A stretch of 64,000 nt of DNA from Deltaproteobacteria bacterium. Lineage in GTDB: Bacteria; Desulfobacterota; Desulfarculia; JACQYL01. Under the pieces are notes generated by a model. It was not told where the DNA came from, made no database searches, and was given only the letters and a program-made list of their open reading frames with translations. Location: NCBI GenBank assembly GCA_016208165.1, contig JACQYL010000032.1, forward strand, positions 38,263 to 102,262, in the 5' to 3' direction. Within the stretch, counting starts at the first letter, position 1. Each line of letters starts with the position of its first letter. A program made the position numbers and the translations under genes. Positions 8,864 through 18,100 of this stretch are shown here, piece by piece.

Positions 8864-9658
8864 TTATTTACCGGCAAATGTTGGTTTGCGCTTTTCACCG
8901 AATGCAGTAATCCCCTCTCTGGCATCCTCCGTCGTGACCATTAACCGCTGGCAACGGTTCTCTTCCTCGAGATACAGCGGAAGCCTGGCCAAGACTTCTC
9001 TGTTCAAGATGGCTTTGCACGCGGCTATGGCCCGAGTAGGTCTCTGCGCCAAGTCCGCGGCTAGTTCCTGGGCCGCTTTCATAATCTCATCATGGGGCAC
9101 TACCCGATTGTACAGGCCCAGTTCCAGCGCCTGTTCAGCGCTCAGAATCTCTCCCGTAAAGAAGTGCTCGGCAGCCCTGTGATACCCTATTCTCTGAGGA
9201 AGGAAGAAGGTTCCTCCGGCGTCCGGTATCAGGCCGATGTTGACAAAATTTTGGGCGAACCGAGCTTTTTCGGACGCTATGATAATGTCACAGGCGAGGG
9301 CCAGATTCGCCCCGGAACCGGCGGCCACCCCATTCAATGCCGCCACAACGGGTTTGGGCATCTTCCGAATCGACAGGATCAGCCGGGTCAGCGACTTTAG
9401 GATGTCCTCACCTTCTGGTTTTTCTTTTGTCAGACCTAGTAAATCATCAATGCCTTTCACATCCGCGCCCGCGCAGAACGCTCGACCTTCTCCGGTGAAA
9501 ATGACGGCGCGAACGTTTTCGTCCAAAGCCACATTCTCGGAGATCTCGAGCAGCTCTTTCAACATAGGGATGTTGAAAGCGTTAAATGCATCGGGACGGT
9601 TCAACGTGATCGTTGCTACCTGCCCGATCGTTCCAAATCGAACATTCGTATATGACAT
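8864..9658 (-). CDS. Enoyl-CoA hydratase/isomerase family protein, PaaG-like
   Basis: 264-residue crotonase-fold protein. The oxyanion-hole block FCAGADVKG and GVAAGSGANLALACD are present, but the first hydratase Glu is Asn (GANLAL) and the second is replaced in NIGLIPDAGGTFFLP. The IGLIPDAGGT signature resembles PaaG-type isomerases rather than crotonase hydratases, so isomerisation or ring/double-bond chemistry is more likely than simple hydration. GGGAGAAG precedes the ATG. It lies between the acyl-CoA ligase and porCDAB in the same orientation. Confidence 0.82.
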   Translation of the reverse strand: MSYTNVRFGTIGQVATITLNRPDAFNAFNIPMLKELLEISENVALDENVRAVIFTGEGRAFCAGADVKGIDDLLGLTKEKPEGEDILKSLTRLILSIRKMPKPVVAALNGVAAGSGANLALACDIIIASEKARFAQNFVNIGLIPDAGGTFFLPQRIGYHRAAEHFFTGEILSAEQALELGLYNRVVPHDEIMKAAQELAADLAQRPTRAIAACKAILNREVLARLPLYLEEENRCQRLMVTTEDAREGITAFGEKRKPTFAGK

Positions 9659-9914
9659 GGTCTTCTCCCTTTTTCCGTTATCCGTGCCTATTCCTTGTCG
9701 GAATAATGCGTTCGCGTAAAAGATCCGCTTACAAACAGCCGCACGGGGTTACTCTTCGTTCCCTGCGCGGGTACACCGCGTTTGCTTTTATTCGGCGAAT
9801 CGTCTTTCGCCGAGTCATGGATCCCGGTTTCTAAAGGGTCAAAACGTGGACCGCCCCCACGCGCGGCGAGCGGTCCACAGCGGCCTCTCACAATCGATTG
9901 CGAGAATGGTTCTA
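9659..9914. repeat. Intergenic stretch with AGGGTCAAAAC and CCCGGTTTCTA repeats
   Basis: CCCGGTTTCTA is at 9823 and AGGGTCAAAAC at 9835-9845, followed by a GTGGACCGC/GCGGTCCAC inverted repeat (9846-9854/9870-9878). These match the short repeats at 1102 and 2052-2133. No gene. Confidence 0.5.
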
Positions 9915-11486
9915 TCAGATGGAGCGTTCCTGTCCCTTCCAGTAGGGTTCCCGGATGAGGCGCTTGAGCACCTTGCCGGTTGCGGTCCGCGGAAAGTCAT
10001 CTCTGAATTCCACACTGCGGGGCCGCTTATAGCCGGCCAGGTGTTTCTTGCAGTGTTCGAGGACCTCCTGCTCGGTCAGACTCGCACCTTCCTTTCGGAT
10101 GACCAGCGCTTTCACCTCCTCGCCAAAATCGGGATGAGGCACACCGATTACCGCCACTTCGCTGACGCTCGGCAGATTCATGATCACTTCTTCGATCTCG
10201 GCAGGGTACACATTCTCTCCACCGCTGATGATCATGTCGTGCTTCCGGTCCGCCAGATAGTAGTACCCCTCGTCATCGACATAAGCGATGTCCCCGGCTG
10301 TGGCCCATTCGCCGTGGATCGCGTCCCTCGTCTTATCGGGATCTTTGTAGTACCCGATGAAGGCCGATCGGGCCTTGGCCCATAGAGTTCCCTGCTTGAA
10401 GGGTTCCTTGACCTCATTGCCCTCTTCGTCAAGCAGTTTGATTTCGATTCCCGGGTTGGGAAGGCCGATACTCCGGACCTTGCGCCGCTGGTCCTTGTGT
10501 CGAAGCGTCGTAAGCGCCCCGGTTTCCGTGGAGCCGTATCCTTCGCTGAAACGGGCGTTTCTGAAAAACTCGAGGGCCGCTTCCTTGGTCTTGGTCAACA
10601 AAGGCGCGCTCGACGATCCGAGACTGGACAGGGAGGACATATCGTACTTAGCCTTGAGCGCTTCCGGAAGTTCCAGGATCCGGCTGATCATGGTGGGCAC
10701 CATGGACGTGGTCGTCACCTTTTCATCAGTGATCAGTTGCAGCACTTTTTCAGGATCGAATCTTCCGGAAGGCATGATCACGTTGGTTCCACCGCACCAA
10801 AACGTGATGAGGGTAGCCCATACGCTGTTGGAATGGCAAATGGGGATAATGGCAAGCAACACCCGCTGGGTCAGATCGATATGCTCTTTACCCGCCGTAC
10901 GAACGAACACGTTTTTGATGATGTCCAGAATTCCCCTTTGGGTGTTCATGGCGCCCTTGGGAAATCCCGTGGTTCCGGACGTGTACCCGAAGAAGAATAT
11001 ATCCTCCTCGCTGATGGCCGCATCCGAAGGTTCGTGCCCCGGTTGACCTTCCAGCAGCTCTTCGTAGTTCTTGAAACCTTCCGGCGTTTTGTCTTTCGGC
11101 GCCACTACGAAAATGTTCTCCTTTTTCACATTGTTCAGAGAATCAATCTCCAGTTTGTCGAACAGCTCCAATCCCACAATGACTCCGGTGGAATCGGAAT
11201 TGTTGACTACGTAAGAGATTTCGGAAGGTACCAGACGGAAGTTCACCGGTACACTGATGACCCCGATACGCGCCAAGCCATGATAAATCTCCAGGAATTC
11301 AGTATTGTTGTACATGATGATGGAAACTTTATCCTGCCTCTTGAATCCCCGCGCTTTCATGGCATGCGCAAGTTGGTTCGCCCGTGTGTTCAGTTCAAGA
11401 TAACTGACTCGCTTTCCTTCATACACCGCGGCGGCCTTATCAGGATATTGCCATGAGTTCAATCGTAATCCATCCGCTACGTTCAC
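9915..11486 (-). CDS. Acyl-CoA synthetase (AMP-binding, ANL superfamily)
   Basis: 523-residue adenylate-forming ligase that would activate a carboxylic acid to its CoA thioester at the expense of ATP. A3 motif GYTSGTTGFPKGAM, A5 segment EGYGSTETGA, A8-type hinge and the A10 Lys in PRTATGKVLKR are all present. I choose GTG 11486 because GGAGG lies 5 nt upstream and it follows the HMG-CoA-lyase-like stop by 53 nt; the longer frame from TTG 11573 would overlap that gene and has no SD. Overall type is medium/long-chain or 'class I' acid ligase; substrate unknown. Confidence 0.87.
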   Translation of the reverse strand: MNVADGLRLNSWQYPDKAAAVYEGKRVSYLELNTRANQLAHAMKARGFKRQDKVSIIMYNNTEFLEIYHGLARIGVISVPVNFRLVPSEISYVVNNSDSTGVIVGLELFDKLEIDSLNNVKKENIFVVAPKDKTPEGFKNYEELLEGQPGHEPSDAAISEEDIFFFGYTSGTTGFPKGAMNTQRGILDIIKNVFVRTAGKEHIDLTQRVLLAIIPICHSNSVWATLITFWCGGTNVIMPSGRFDPEKVLQLITDEKVTTTSMVPTMISRILELPEALKAKYDMSSLSSLGSSSAPLLTKTKEAALEFFRNARFSEGYGSTETGALTTLRHKDQRRKVRSIGLPNPGIEIKLLDEEGNEVKEPFKQGTLWAKARSAFIGYYKDPDKTRDAIHGEWATAGDIAYVDDEGYYYLADRKHDMIISGGENVYPAEIEEVIMNLPSVSEVAVIGVPHPDFGEEVKALVIRKEGASLTEQEVLEHCKKHLAGYKRPRSVEFRDDFPRTATGKVLKRLIREPYWKGQERSI

Positions 11487-11539
11487 CACTGCCTCCGCTA
11501 TTGATTTGTTTTCTTCGTTAAATCCGACAAATTCCTTCG

Positions 11540-12637
11540 CTAACGCAATTGAGACTTGTCTTTGGGATAACAAAAATAGCCGTCATGATAAGGCGGTACA
11601 AACATATACCCCTGCGAACCGTCATTCCATTGAACGACACCGTGAGTGCAAGGTCCGTTCTTCGTCGTGAAGGGCCTCAGTTTCCTTCTGAGCACCTGTT
11701 CGAGGACACGGCCCAGGGCGAGGTAACGCGGAAGATCCACACCGGTTTCAATGCCTACTTCGTCGAGCATAACCAGCACATCTTCACTCGAGCAGTTTCC
11801 AACGTCCACACCGTCCGTGTACAGCGGTCCCGTGCCTTTTCCCACCATGTTGTCCACGATAAACGACGGCTGTCCGCCAAGCGCGCCCAGGGACGCTTCC
11901 ACCAGAATAGCTCCTCCGAGTACGGAGGCAAATGTATTTGCCACTCCCATACCTCGGGTGTCGTGGAAATGTGCGATACGGTACTGGGCTTCGCCGTCAT
12001 ACTTGCCGAACTCATCCACGAGTCGACACATGTATTCATAGGAACGAACCGGATTGCTTTCACCGGTGGTGTCGCACGGTGTGAAATCCCGTATCCCGAC
12101 ATCCAAACCCCACTTGATCAGGTCGACGGTATTCTGAATGGGAACCGGTCCGTCACAGGGCGAACCGTATACGCATGCAATGGCCATGTCCAGATGGATT
12201 CCCACCGACTGGCAGGTCTTCAGCATGTCAAGGATTTCCGGCTTGTACTCGTCTCTCGTACGTCCCGAGTTACGCTTTCCGTGCAGGTCCGCCGCGGAAA
12301 TGGTGAAAGCAAGCGAATCAATCGGATCGCCCTTTTGCTTTACCGCCGCTGCGCGCTCGGCCGCCTTTCGGGTCATTCCGTACGATTTGTAATGAACGCC
12401 TTCCACTCGTTTCAAACCGGCATGCACCGCTTCCGCGTCCGAAGACTGAGGGAGCAACTTCGGATGGGAGAAGTTGGTTACTTCCACCTGCTTATAGCCA
12501 CAAGTGATGAACTCGTTGATGAACCAGATTTTCGTTTCCGTCGGCAAAAAGGTATCCAGATCCTGGATACCGTCTCGGGCGAATAGTTCCAGCACGTCCA
12601 CTTTCTTGGGCAAGTTGCCCTTAAGATCCAACTTCAT
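11540..12637 (-). CDS. HMG-CoA lyase-like (pyruvate carboxyltransferase domain) protein
   Basis: 365-residue HMGL-family TIM-barrel. RDGIQDLD near residue 22 carries the conserved Arg-Asp, HFHDTRGMG holds the divalent-metal histidines, and GALGGQPS followed by GTGPLYTDGVDVG matches the catalytic Cys/Gly loop region of HMG-CoA lyases. The expected reaction is cleavage of 3-hydroxy-3-methylglutaryl-CoA to acetoacetate and acetyl-CoA. The C-terminal ~50 residues (KNGPCTHGVVQWNDGSQG onward) are longer than in typical lyases. Its placement beside a biotin-dependent carboxyltransferase and a crotonase resembles the leucine/isovalerate route, but that is inference. It ends in TAG. Confidence 0.8.
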   Translation of the reverse strand: MKLDLKGNLPKKVDVLELFARDGIQDLDTFLPTETKIWFINEFITCGYKQVEVTNFSHPKLLPQSSDAEAVHAGLKRVEGVHYKSYGMTRKAAERAAAVKQKGDPIDSLAFTISAADLHGKRNSGRTRDEYKPEILDMLKTCQSVGIHLDMAIACVYGSPCDGPVPIQNTVDLIKWGLDVGIRDFTPCDTTGESNPVRSYEYMCRLVDEFGKYDGEAQYRIAHFHDTRGMGVANTFASVLGGAILVEASLGALGGQPSFIVDNMVGKGTGPLYTDGVDVGNCSSEDVLVMLDEVGIETGVDLPRYLALGRVLEQVLRRKLRPFTTKNGPCTHGVVQWNDGSQGYMFVPPYHDGYFCYPKDKSQLR

Positions 12638-12673
12638 AAAAAAACCTCCCTATGTATAAGGTACTTAACCGGA

Positions 12674-14224
12674 TCATATGGGAAGATTATCATGCTTCTT
12701 CTCCGGCATACGATCCCGTTTATTTTGCAAAGCTTCCAAAGCCTTTATCAGCTTGACCCGAGTCTGTTCGGGAAAAATCACCTCGTCCACGTACCCGTGC
12801 ATGGCAGCCTGGTAGGGCGTGGCGAACTTGGACCGGTATTCCTCGATCAGTTCCAGCTCTTTCTGCTCCGGATTTTCCGCGCTCTGGATCTCTTTTCGAA
12901 ATACGATGCCCACAGCGCCTTCCGGTCCCATCACCGCGATTTCTGCCGTCGGATAGGCAAAATTGATATCCCCCCACAAGTGTTTACTGCTCATGACGAT
13001 GTAAGCGCCACCGTAGGCTTTTCTGGTGATCACGGTTATTTTTGGCACCGTGGCCTCACAGTAAGCATAGATCAGTTTTGCGCCGTGCTTGATAATTCCA
13101 CCGTATTCCTGCTGAGTGCCGGGGAGAAATCCCGGAACGTCTGTAAACGTGATGATCGGAATATTGAAACAATCGCAGAAACGGACAAATCGGGCGCCCT
13201 TGACCGAGGCGTTGATATCCAGACAACCGGCCGCCACATTGGGCTGATTGGCCAGAATGCCCACCGCGTGCCCGTTCAAACGAGCGAATCCCACAATCAT
13301 ATTGCGCGCGTAATGCTTGTGGACTTCAAAGAAATGTTGCCCGTCCGCCACGCATTTTATGATCTTATACATGTTATACACGCGCTTGGGACTCTCCGGG
13401 ATCAGATCCCTGAGTTCCGGGTCCACCCTCGCGGGATCATCGGTAGGCTCCAGCCGAGGCGGCTTTTCCCGAAAGTTCTGCGGAAGAAACGACAGAAGTT
13501 CCCGCACCATCTGGATGACTTCCTCGTCATCTTTTCCCTTGAAGTGGGCGACTCCGCTGAGACTCGTATGAGTTCCGGCGCCTCCGAGCTTTTCGGTGGT
13601 AACATCTTCATGACATACGGCCTTGACCACTTGCGGACCGGTTATGAACATGTACGACGACGTCTCCACCATGAAGATGAAGTCGGTCAGGGCCGGCGAG
13701 TAGACGGCACCCCCGGCGCAGGGCCCCATAATCACGGAGATCTGGGGGATGACCCCGGAAGACAACACGTTTCTCATGAAAATATTACCGTAGCCCGCGA
13801 GACTCGTAACACCTTCCTGGATACGAGCCCCTCCTGAATCCTGGAGACCGATCAGAGGACAACCGTTTTTCTGTGCAAGATCCTGGACTTTACAGATCTT
13901 GTTGGCGTGGGCCAGGCTGAGAGATCCACCCAGGACCGTAAAATCCTGGGCGAACACGAACACCTTCCTCCCATCAATCGCGCCGTGTCCGATAACCACC
14001 CCGTCTCCGGGAAAGCGCTTCGTATCCAGGCCGAAGTCCGTCGATGTGTGATATACAAACCTGTCCAACTCTTCGAACGTACCTGCATCCAGAAGTTTGG
14101 CCAGCCGTTCGCGCGCCGTCAGTTTGCTCTTATTATGCTGCTCGTCTATCCTGGCCTGACCACCTCCTAATTCCGCTTGTACTGTTTTTTCCTCAAGTAG
14201 TTTGAACTTATCTTCGTTAGCCAT
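12674..14224 (-). CDS. Acyl-CoA carboxylase/decarboxylase, carboxyltransferase subunit
   Basis: 516-residue carboxyltransferase of the PccB/MmdA/GcdA family. Oxyanion-hole glycines are visible in the N-lobe ([15 protein letters not shown]) and C-lobe ([14 protein letters not shown]), and the acyl-CoA binding block is [12 protein letters not shown]. The start at 14224 has GGGGGGAC upstream; the ATG five codons earlier has none. It transfers carboxyl between carboxybiotin and an acyl-CoA (propionyl, methylcrotonyl or glutaconyl). No biotin carrier or biotin carboxylase is in the window, and the Na+-pump subunits at 17956-19237 could be its partners. Confidence 0.87.
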   Translation of the reverse strand: MANEDKFKLLEEKTVQAELGGGQARIDEQHNKSKLTARERLAKLLDAGTFEELDRFVYHTSTDFGLDTKRFPGDGVVIGHGAIDGRKVFVFAQDFTVLGGSLSLAHANKICKVQDLAQKNGCPLIGLQDSGGARIQEGVTSLAGYGNIFMRNVLSSGVIPQISVIMGPCAGGAVYSPALTDFIFMVETSSYMFITGPQVVKAVCHEDVTTEKLGGAGTHTSLSGVAHFKGKDDEEVIQMVRELLSFLPQNFREKPPRLEPTDDPARVDPELRDLIPESPKRVYNMYKIIKCVADGQHFFEVHKHYARNMIVGFARLNGHAVGILANQPNVAAGCLDINASVKGARFVRFCDCFNIPIITFTDVPGFLPGTQQEYGGIIKHGAKLIYAYCEATVPKITVITRKAYGGAYIVMSSKHLWGDINFAYPTAEIAVMGPEGAVGIVFRKEIQSAENPEQKELELIEEYRSKFATPYQAAMHGYVDEVIFPEQTRVKLIKALEALQNKRDRMPEKKHDNLPI

Positions 14225-14421
14225 CTGTCCCCCCAGCATTGAAACCGCAAAAATAAGGCCGCTGTCGACGAATCCGCCTCAACCCTTCCTGCTTCCTGCT
14301 TCAGGTTTCGAGTATACCGTCCCTTCCCGGAGTCGCACTTGTCGGAAATCCGGGATTTTCCTCCCGGCCTCGACGTTCGAACCGCTTACAGAAGTGCGTA
14401 CGATGCACACCTTCCAGCGCC

Positions 14422-14460
14422 AAACCAACATCGCGCCAAACCCCGGCGCGATGTTGGTTT
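14422..14460 (-). terminator. Hairpin after the thiolase gene
   Basis: Perfect 16-bp stem (14422-14437/14445-14460) with a 7-nt loop, 20 nt beyond the thiolase stop. Only a short T-run follows, so termination is probable but not certain. Confidence 0.6.
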
Positions 14461-14479
14461 GATGGATCCCGAGCCTTAA

Positions 14480-15763
14480 TTACGGTCGTTCGAGCGTCAT
14501 GGCGAATCCCATACCGCCACCAATGCACAACGTGGCCAGGGACTTCTTCAGGTTATTCTTCCGCATCTCATCCGCAGCCGCGTAAACGATTCGGCCGCCG
14601 GTGCAACCAATGGGATGGCCGATGGAGATTCCGCCGCCTTTGACATTCGTTTTACTCCAGTCCAATCCCAATTCGCGGATACAGGCCAGGGCCTGAGAAG
14701 CAAACGCTTCATTCAGTTCGATGACATCCAGATCGTCGATCTTCCAGCCCGCCTTCTTCATCGCAAGATGGACGGCGGGGATCACGCCCAATCCCATGTA
14801 GGCGGGATCGATGGCTCCGGCGGAGTATGATCGAATGACGGCCATGGGTTTGAGACCCAGTTCCTTGGCTTTTTCCCCGGACATGACCAGGACAGCCGCG
14901 GCGGCGTCGTTGATACCGGAAGCATTAGCCGCGGTTACCGAGCCGTCTTTCTTGAAAAATGGTTTGAGTTTGCCCATTTTTTCCATGGTTGTATCCATGG
15001 GACGTTCATCCGTATCCACTACAATAGGATCGCCTTTCTTTTGCGGAATCCTGACCGGCACGATCTGATCTTTAAACGCACCCGATGTGATCGCGGCTCG
15101 CGCCCTCTGATGGCTCTCGAATCCCAGCCTGTCCTGATCTTCTCTGGAAATGCCGTACTTCTCTACGATGTTTTCGGCTGTGACACCCATATGATAGCCA
15201 TAATACAATTCCCAGAGGCCGTCATGAACCATCAAATCAACGGCCGCGGCGTCAAACATCCGCGCACCTTCCCTCAACGCGGGCAACGCATAGGGGATTT
15301 GACTCATGTTTTCCATACCGCCCGCCACGATCACGTCGGCATCACCCGCTTTAATGGCCTGGGCGGCCAAGGCGATGGCCTTGATACCGGACGCACATAC
15401 TTTATTCACGGTCATTGCCGGCGTTTCTTTGGGCAACCCCGCATAGATCGTCGCCTGCCGGGCCGGGTTCTGGCCCTGTCCGGCCTGCACCACGTTGCCC
15501 ATGATCACTTCGTCTACGACGACTTCCCTGGCGCCTTCATCCCATTGGCGATACTTCTCTTCCAGTTCAATAACCTTGATGGGTTTCAGCTTTTCCGGCG
15601 CATGCTTGACCATATCCGGAACTGGAGCCGGCTTGAGCCCCGCGCGCTTGATGGCCTCGCGGATACACATAGCTCCAAGTTGGGCGGCCGGAATATCCTT
15701 CAGACCTCCTTGGAAATTACCTACCGCAGTTCGGGCGCCACTCACGATTACAGCATCTCTCAT
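14480..15763 (-). CDS. Acetyl-CoA acetyltransferase (thiolase)
   Basis: 427-residue degradative/biosynthetic thiolase. The nucleophile is Cys123 in VNKVCASG, followed by GGMENMSQ, NEAFA, SIGHPIGCTGG (His) and LCIGGGMG (second Cys). Cys123 rather than about Cys89 reflects an insertion of ~33 residues (about 46-80) before VDEVIMGNV. AAAGGGGG precedes the ATG. The reaction is acetoacetyl-CoA + CoA to two acetyl-CoA, the natural last step for products of the HMG-CoA-lyase-like enzyme. First gene of the downstream minus-strand group; the TetR gene lies upstream. Confidence 0.92.
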   Translation of the reverse strand: MRDAVIVSGARTAVGNFQGGLKDIPAAQLGAMCIREAIKRAGLKPAPVPDMVKHAPEKLKPIKVIELEEKYRQWDEGAREVVVDEVIMGNVVQAGQGQNPARQATIYAGLPKETPAMTVNKVCASGIKAIALAAQAIKAGDADVIVAGGMENMSQIPYALPALREGARMFDAAAVDLMVHDGLWELYYGYHMGVTAENIVEKYGISREDQDRLGFESHQRARAAITSGAFKDQIVPVRIPQKKGDPIVVDTDERPMDTTMEKMGKLKPFFKKDGSVTAANASGINDAAAAVLVMSGEKAKELGLKPMAVIRSYSAGAIDPAYMGLGVIPAVHLAMKKAGWKIDDLDVIELNEAFASQALACIRELGLDWSKTNVKGGGISIGHPIGCTGGRIVYAAADEMRKNNLKKSLATLCIGGGMGFAMTLERP

Positions 15764-15963
15764 TGAACTTACCCCCTTTTGTTGGTTTTACACTATTCAA
15801 CCACAGGCACCAGAAGTTGGATGCCAGTAACTTAGGTAAGCTACAGAACCGCTTTCTGACTAGAATCAGAATCCTTCTGATTGGAATCCGGAAGAAGCAA
15901 TCGATGAATCCGGTAACCTGACACTAACCACGGAAATGGCGCGAGGTGAGAACTCAGGTACGA

Positions 15964-16665
15964 TCAAAGCTCACTCCACGTATCCAACTCGGGCTTTACT
16001 CTCGGCGCATCAGAACGGGAGGGGCCGCTTCCCTCAGAAGGCTCCTTCGCCCGCCTCCATTCTTCTCGAGCTTCGTCGCTTCGAATACCTATGATAATCT
16101 GGTCCGTTAAGGCGTCCACGAATTGCCACAGGTCCGACGGCCCTCCTATGAGCAATCGCCGGATGATCAGGTGTTCGACCGTTCCAAGAATCATGGCGCG
16201 AACCAAATACGGGTTCGTGTCAGACCTGAACTCACCCGAGGCTATCCCTTCTTCCACAACCCGGAGCAGGACTCGGGCTCTTTCGCGTACGACTTGGTAC
16301 GCATCGGTTTCGCAGAACTTCCGGTTATGTTTGAGTACAAGCATGATCAGAGCGCCATAATCCAGGTGATTCTCATACAGCCAGAGATAATGATAAATGA
16401 TGGCGCGTATTTTGTGAGAGGCTCCTCGAACATGATCGAGGATGAATTCAAGCGTCTCTTTGGTCTTACGCTCCATCTCGCCCGGAATGGAAAACAGCAG
16501 CTCTTCTTTGGAAGAGAAATATTCGTATATAGTTGCCTCGGAAATCCCCGCTTCGTGGGCAACTTCTGATATCGTAGCTTCGTGGTATCCTTTTTGTGCA
16601 AACACCCTCTGGGCCGCTCTCCGGATGACCCGTCGACGACCCTCGGCCTTGGTTTTGGCAGCCAA
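15964..16665 (-). CDS. TetR/AcrR family transcriptional regulator
   Basis: 233-residue regulator. The N-terminal helix-turn-helix spans about residues 10-55, with RAAQRVFAQKGYHEATISEV and GISEATIYEYFSSKEELL. The C-terminal ligand domain has no specific family signature. The start is TTG 16665: GGAG is 7 nt upstream and conserved in a second copy of the same leader at 29126-29150. Adjacent to thiolase, ligase and crotonase genes, it is likely an acyl-CoA-responsive repressor of the catabolic island. The C-terminus is charged and longer than average. Confidence 0.88.
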   Translation of the reverse strand: MAAKTKAEGRRRVIRRAAQRVFAQKGYHEATISEVAHEAGISEATIYEYFSSKEELLFSIPGEMERKTKETLEFILDHVRGASHKIRAIIYHYLWLYENHLDYGALIMLVLKHNRKFCETDAYQVVRERARVLLRVVEEGIASGEFRSDTNPYLVRAMILGTVEHLIIRRLLIGGPSDLWQFVDALTDQIIIGIRSDEAREEWRRAKEPSEGSGPSRSDAPRVKPELDTWSEL

Positions 16666-16798
16666 AAGGATTCTCCAGGATTAGGAAAATATTGACAGAA
16701 AGTGTTAAATTAACTTGACAAATATCATAGCGATTATTTAAAAGTCAAATTAATTTTCTTCTTTCTCTTGGAAAAAGAAAGGTTTTTTTTATCCCGTA
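16659..16798 (-). promoter_or_regulatory. TetR promoter/leader region (copy A of a duplicated element)
   Basis: It holds the SD/start block (16659-16683), a TTGACA-rich spacer and a 28-nt block at 16723-16750 that recurs with two mismatches at 29189-29216. On the minus strand the block includes TTGACT and TATGAT only 13 nt apart, plus TTGAC/GTCAA half sites flanking it, so it may be an operator rather than a simple promoter. Confidence 0.6.
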
Positions 16799-17464
16799 TC
16801 AAGATAAAGATCGCCCTACGTATCGATCCTTCGATTCGCCGCAACCGAACGTTTACGTCGCCTGCGGGCCTTGACACAAACGGACTTCTTGCCCTGAATC
16901 ATACTATGTTTAACGAGTTAGAGCTGACTGCCACATCGCGAAATCCCTAGCAGCGGCGCGCATCGAAAAGGAACCCGCTCCATCGGCGCAGTGAGGGTTC
17001 GGAAAACAACAATAACGAAGTTCGGATCGAACATCGCCGGGCAGCGGTGCGGCGGCTTTCTCCGGCGTGGTTGCTTCAAAATCCCTCGTTGAACCGCCGG
17101 AGCATGAACGTTGACCCAGCGGCTCTTCAAGAGCCCGGGGCAACCTGATTCCGGTAGCCCGTCGTCTTCCCGATCGAATCCGAGGGCTGCTCTGTGCTTT
17201 TTTTCGGCCATCGCAAGTGGAACCGGTTCTGCTGGAGCGTAAAGGGCCTACCCGATTCGAAAGGGGACGCTTTAATGCCCCTTTCCGGACCGCAGGTCCG
17301 CTGCTGTCGGCGTTCTCCATATCTCGAAATCATCCGATGAAACCGCCGGCAAACTGTAACGATCGGTTCTGAACACCGTTATGCGTGGCAGGGCCTCTCG
17401 TTTCAGCTTTCGGAAGTCCTATAAAATCGATGAATTCGTAAAAAGTCGAAAACGGCCGGTTTCC

Positions 17465-17534
17465 GTCATTCCGGCGAAAGCCGGAATCCAGTAATTTCAA
17501 ATACTTCTGGATGCCGGATCAAGCCCGGCATGAC
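17465..17534. repeat. Palindromic interspersed repeat (MITE-like)
   Basis: Begins GTCATTCCGGCGAAAGCCGG and ends CCGGATCAAGCCCGGCATGAC-like; the outer GTCAT/ATGAC and inner ATCCAG/CTGGAT arms form a ~70-nt imperfect palindrome. This type of CATTCCGGCGAAAGCCGGAAT element is widespread in proteobacterial intergenic DNA. Confidence 0.7.
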
Positions 17535-17592
17535 GACCTGGGGACTTGTTGCGAACTCATCACAATTCAATTCAACAAAGGAGGACGAGGCA

Positions 17593-17667
17593 GTGAAAGC
17601 CGGGTTGGCTATTGCTCATATCGAGTACGGCCGTCACACCTACATTAGTTCCTTACTATTCGTGTGA
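17593..17667 (+). CDS. Possible small ORF (24 codons)
   Basis: GTG start preceded by AAAGGAGGACGAGGCA (SD AGGAGG 8 nt away) and encoding a 24-residue peptide beginning VKAGLAIAHIEYG. The SD is strong, but the product matches nothing I know. It could be a leader peptide for the oadG-oadB unit ~290 nt downstream or a chance frame. Confidence 0.25.
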   Translation: MKAGLAIAHIEYGRHTYISSLLFV

Positions 17668-17955
17668 AGGTTCGTCAATGCTGAAGAGCCGGAACTAGAG
17701 TAGGGGGTTAGCGTTCATCGATATCCGTCTGGATGAGATGGGCCGGTCTCAATTCAAACAGAAAGATAGAACCGGTATTGGACTATAGTGATCGTCGGAA
17801 TCAGCCCTTGGATATGCACGGACATCATCGGCATTCCCGGCAAGCGGTACAGGTTCGACAATCGCTATGTGTGGAGGTAAACACACTTTTCTCTGCACGG
17901 GCTAAGAAAAGCAGAGAGAAGGGAGACTGACGAGTTCATTTGAGACGGAGGACAA

Positions 17956-18099
17956 ATGATAAACTGGAACGAAACACTACGGATCGTGTTTGGAGGCCTC
18001 GCCGCCGTTTTTTTCATCATGACGCTGCTGGCCGTTATGACGCACTTGGTGGGCAAAGTGCTGACTCGGATCGAGCAAAAAAATAACGGGGGGAAGTAG
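17956..18099 (+). CDS. Sodium-pumping decarboxylase gamma subunit (OadG family)
   Basis: 47-residue single-span membrane protein starting MINWNETLRIVFGGLAAVFF, then a hydrophobic helix and a short charged tail (RIEQKNNGGK). Length, N-out helix and position directly before the beta subunit fit OadG/MmdD-type small subunits that stabilise the decarboxylase complex. GGAG lies about 5 nt before the ATG. Only one base separates its TAG from the next ATG, so the two are translationally coupled. Confidence 0.75.
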   Translation: MINWNETLRIVFGGLAAVFFIMTLLAVMTHLVGKVLTRIEQKNNGGK

Positions 18100-18100
18100 C

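Larger units (their letters stand above)
16799..17955. other. Long intergenic region, no recognisable gene
   Basis: About 1.15 kb between tetR and the decarboxylase gamma subunit. Short open frames here look random. Identifiable content is a palindromic repeat at 17465-17534 and a possible 24-codon frame at 17593-17667. Confidence 0.5.

Noticed and set aside
12692..13837. 381-codon open frame antisense to the carboxyltransferase
   Set aside because: Shadow of the carboxyltransferase.
16723..16750. Simple sigma70 promoter reading TTGACT/TATGAT in the tetR leader
   Set aside because: The spacing is only 13 nt in both copies, too short for a standard promoter; an operator role is kept instead.
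16910..17320. 136-codon minus-strand frame in the tetR-oadG gap
   Set aside because: Low-complexity Arg/Ser/Gly composition, no SD, and competing overlapping frames.
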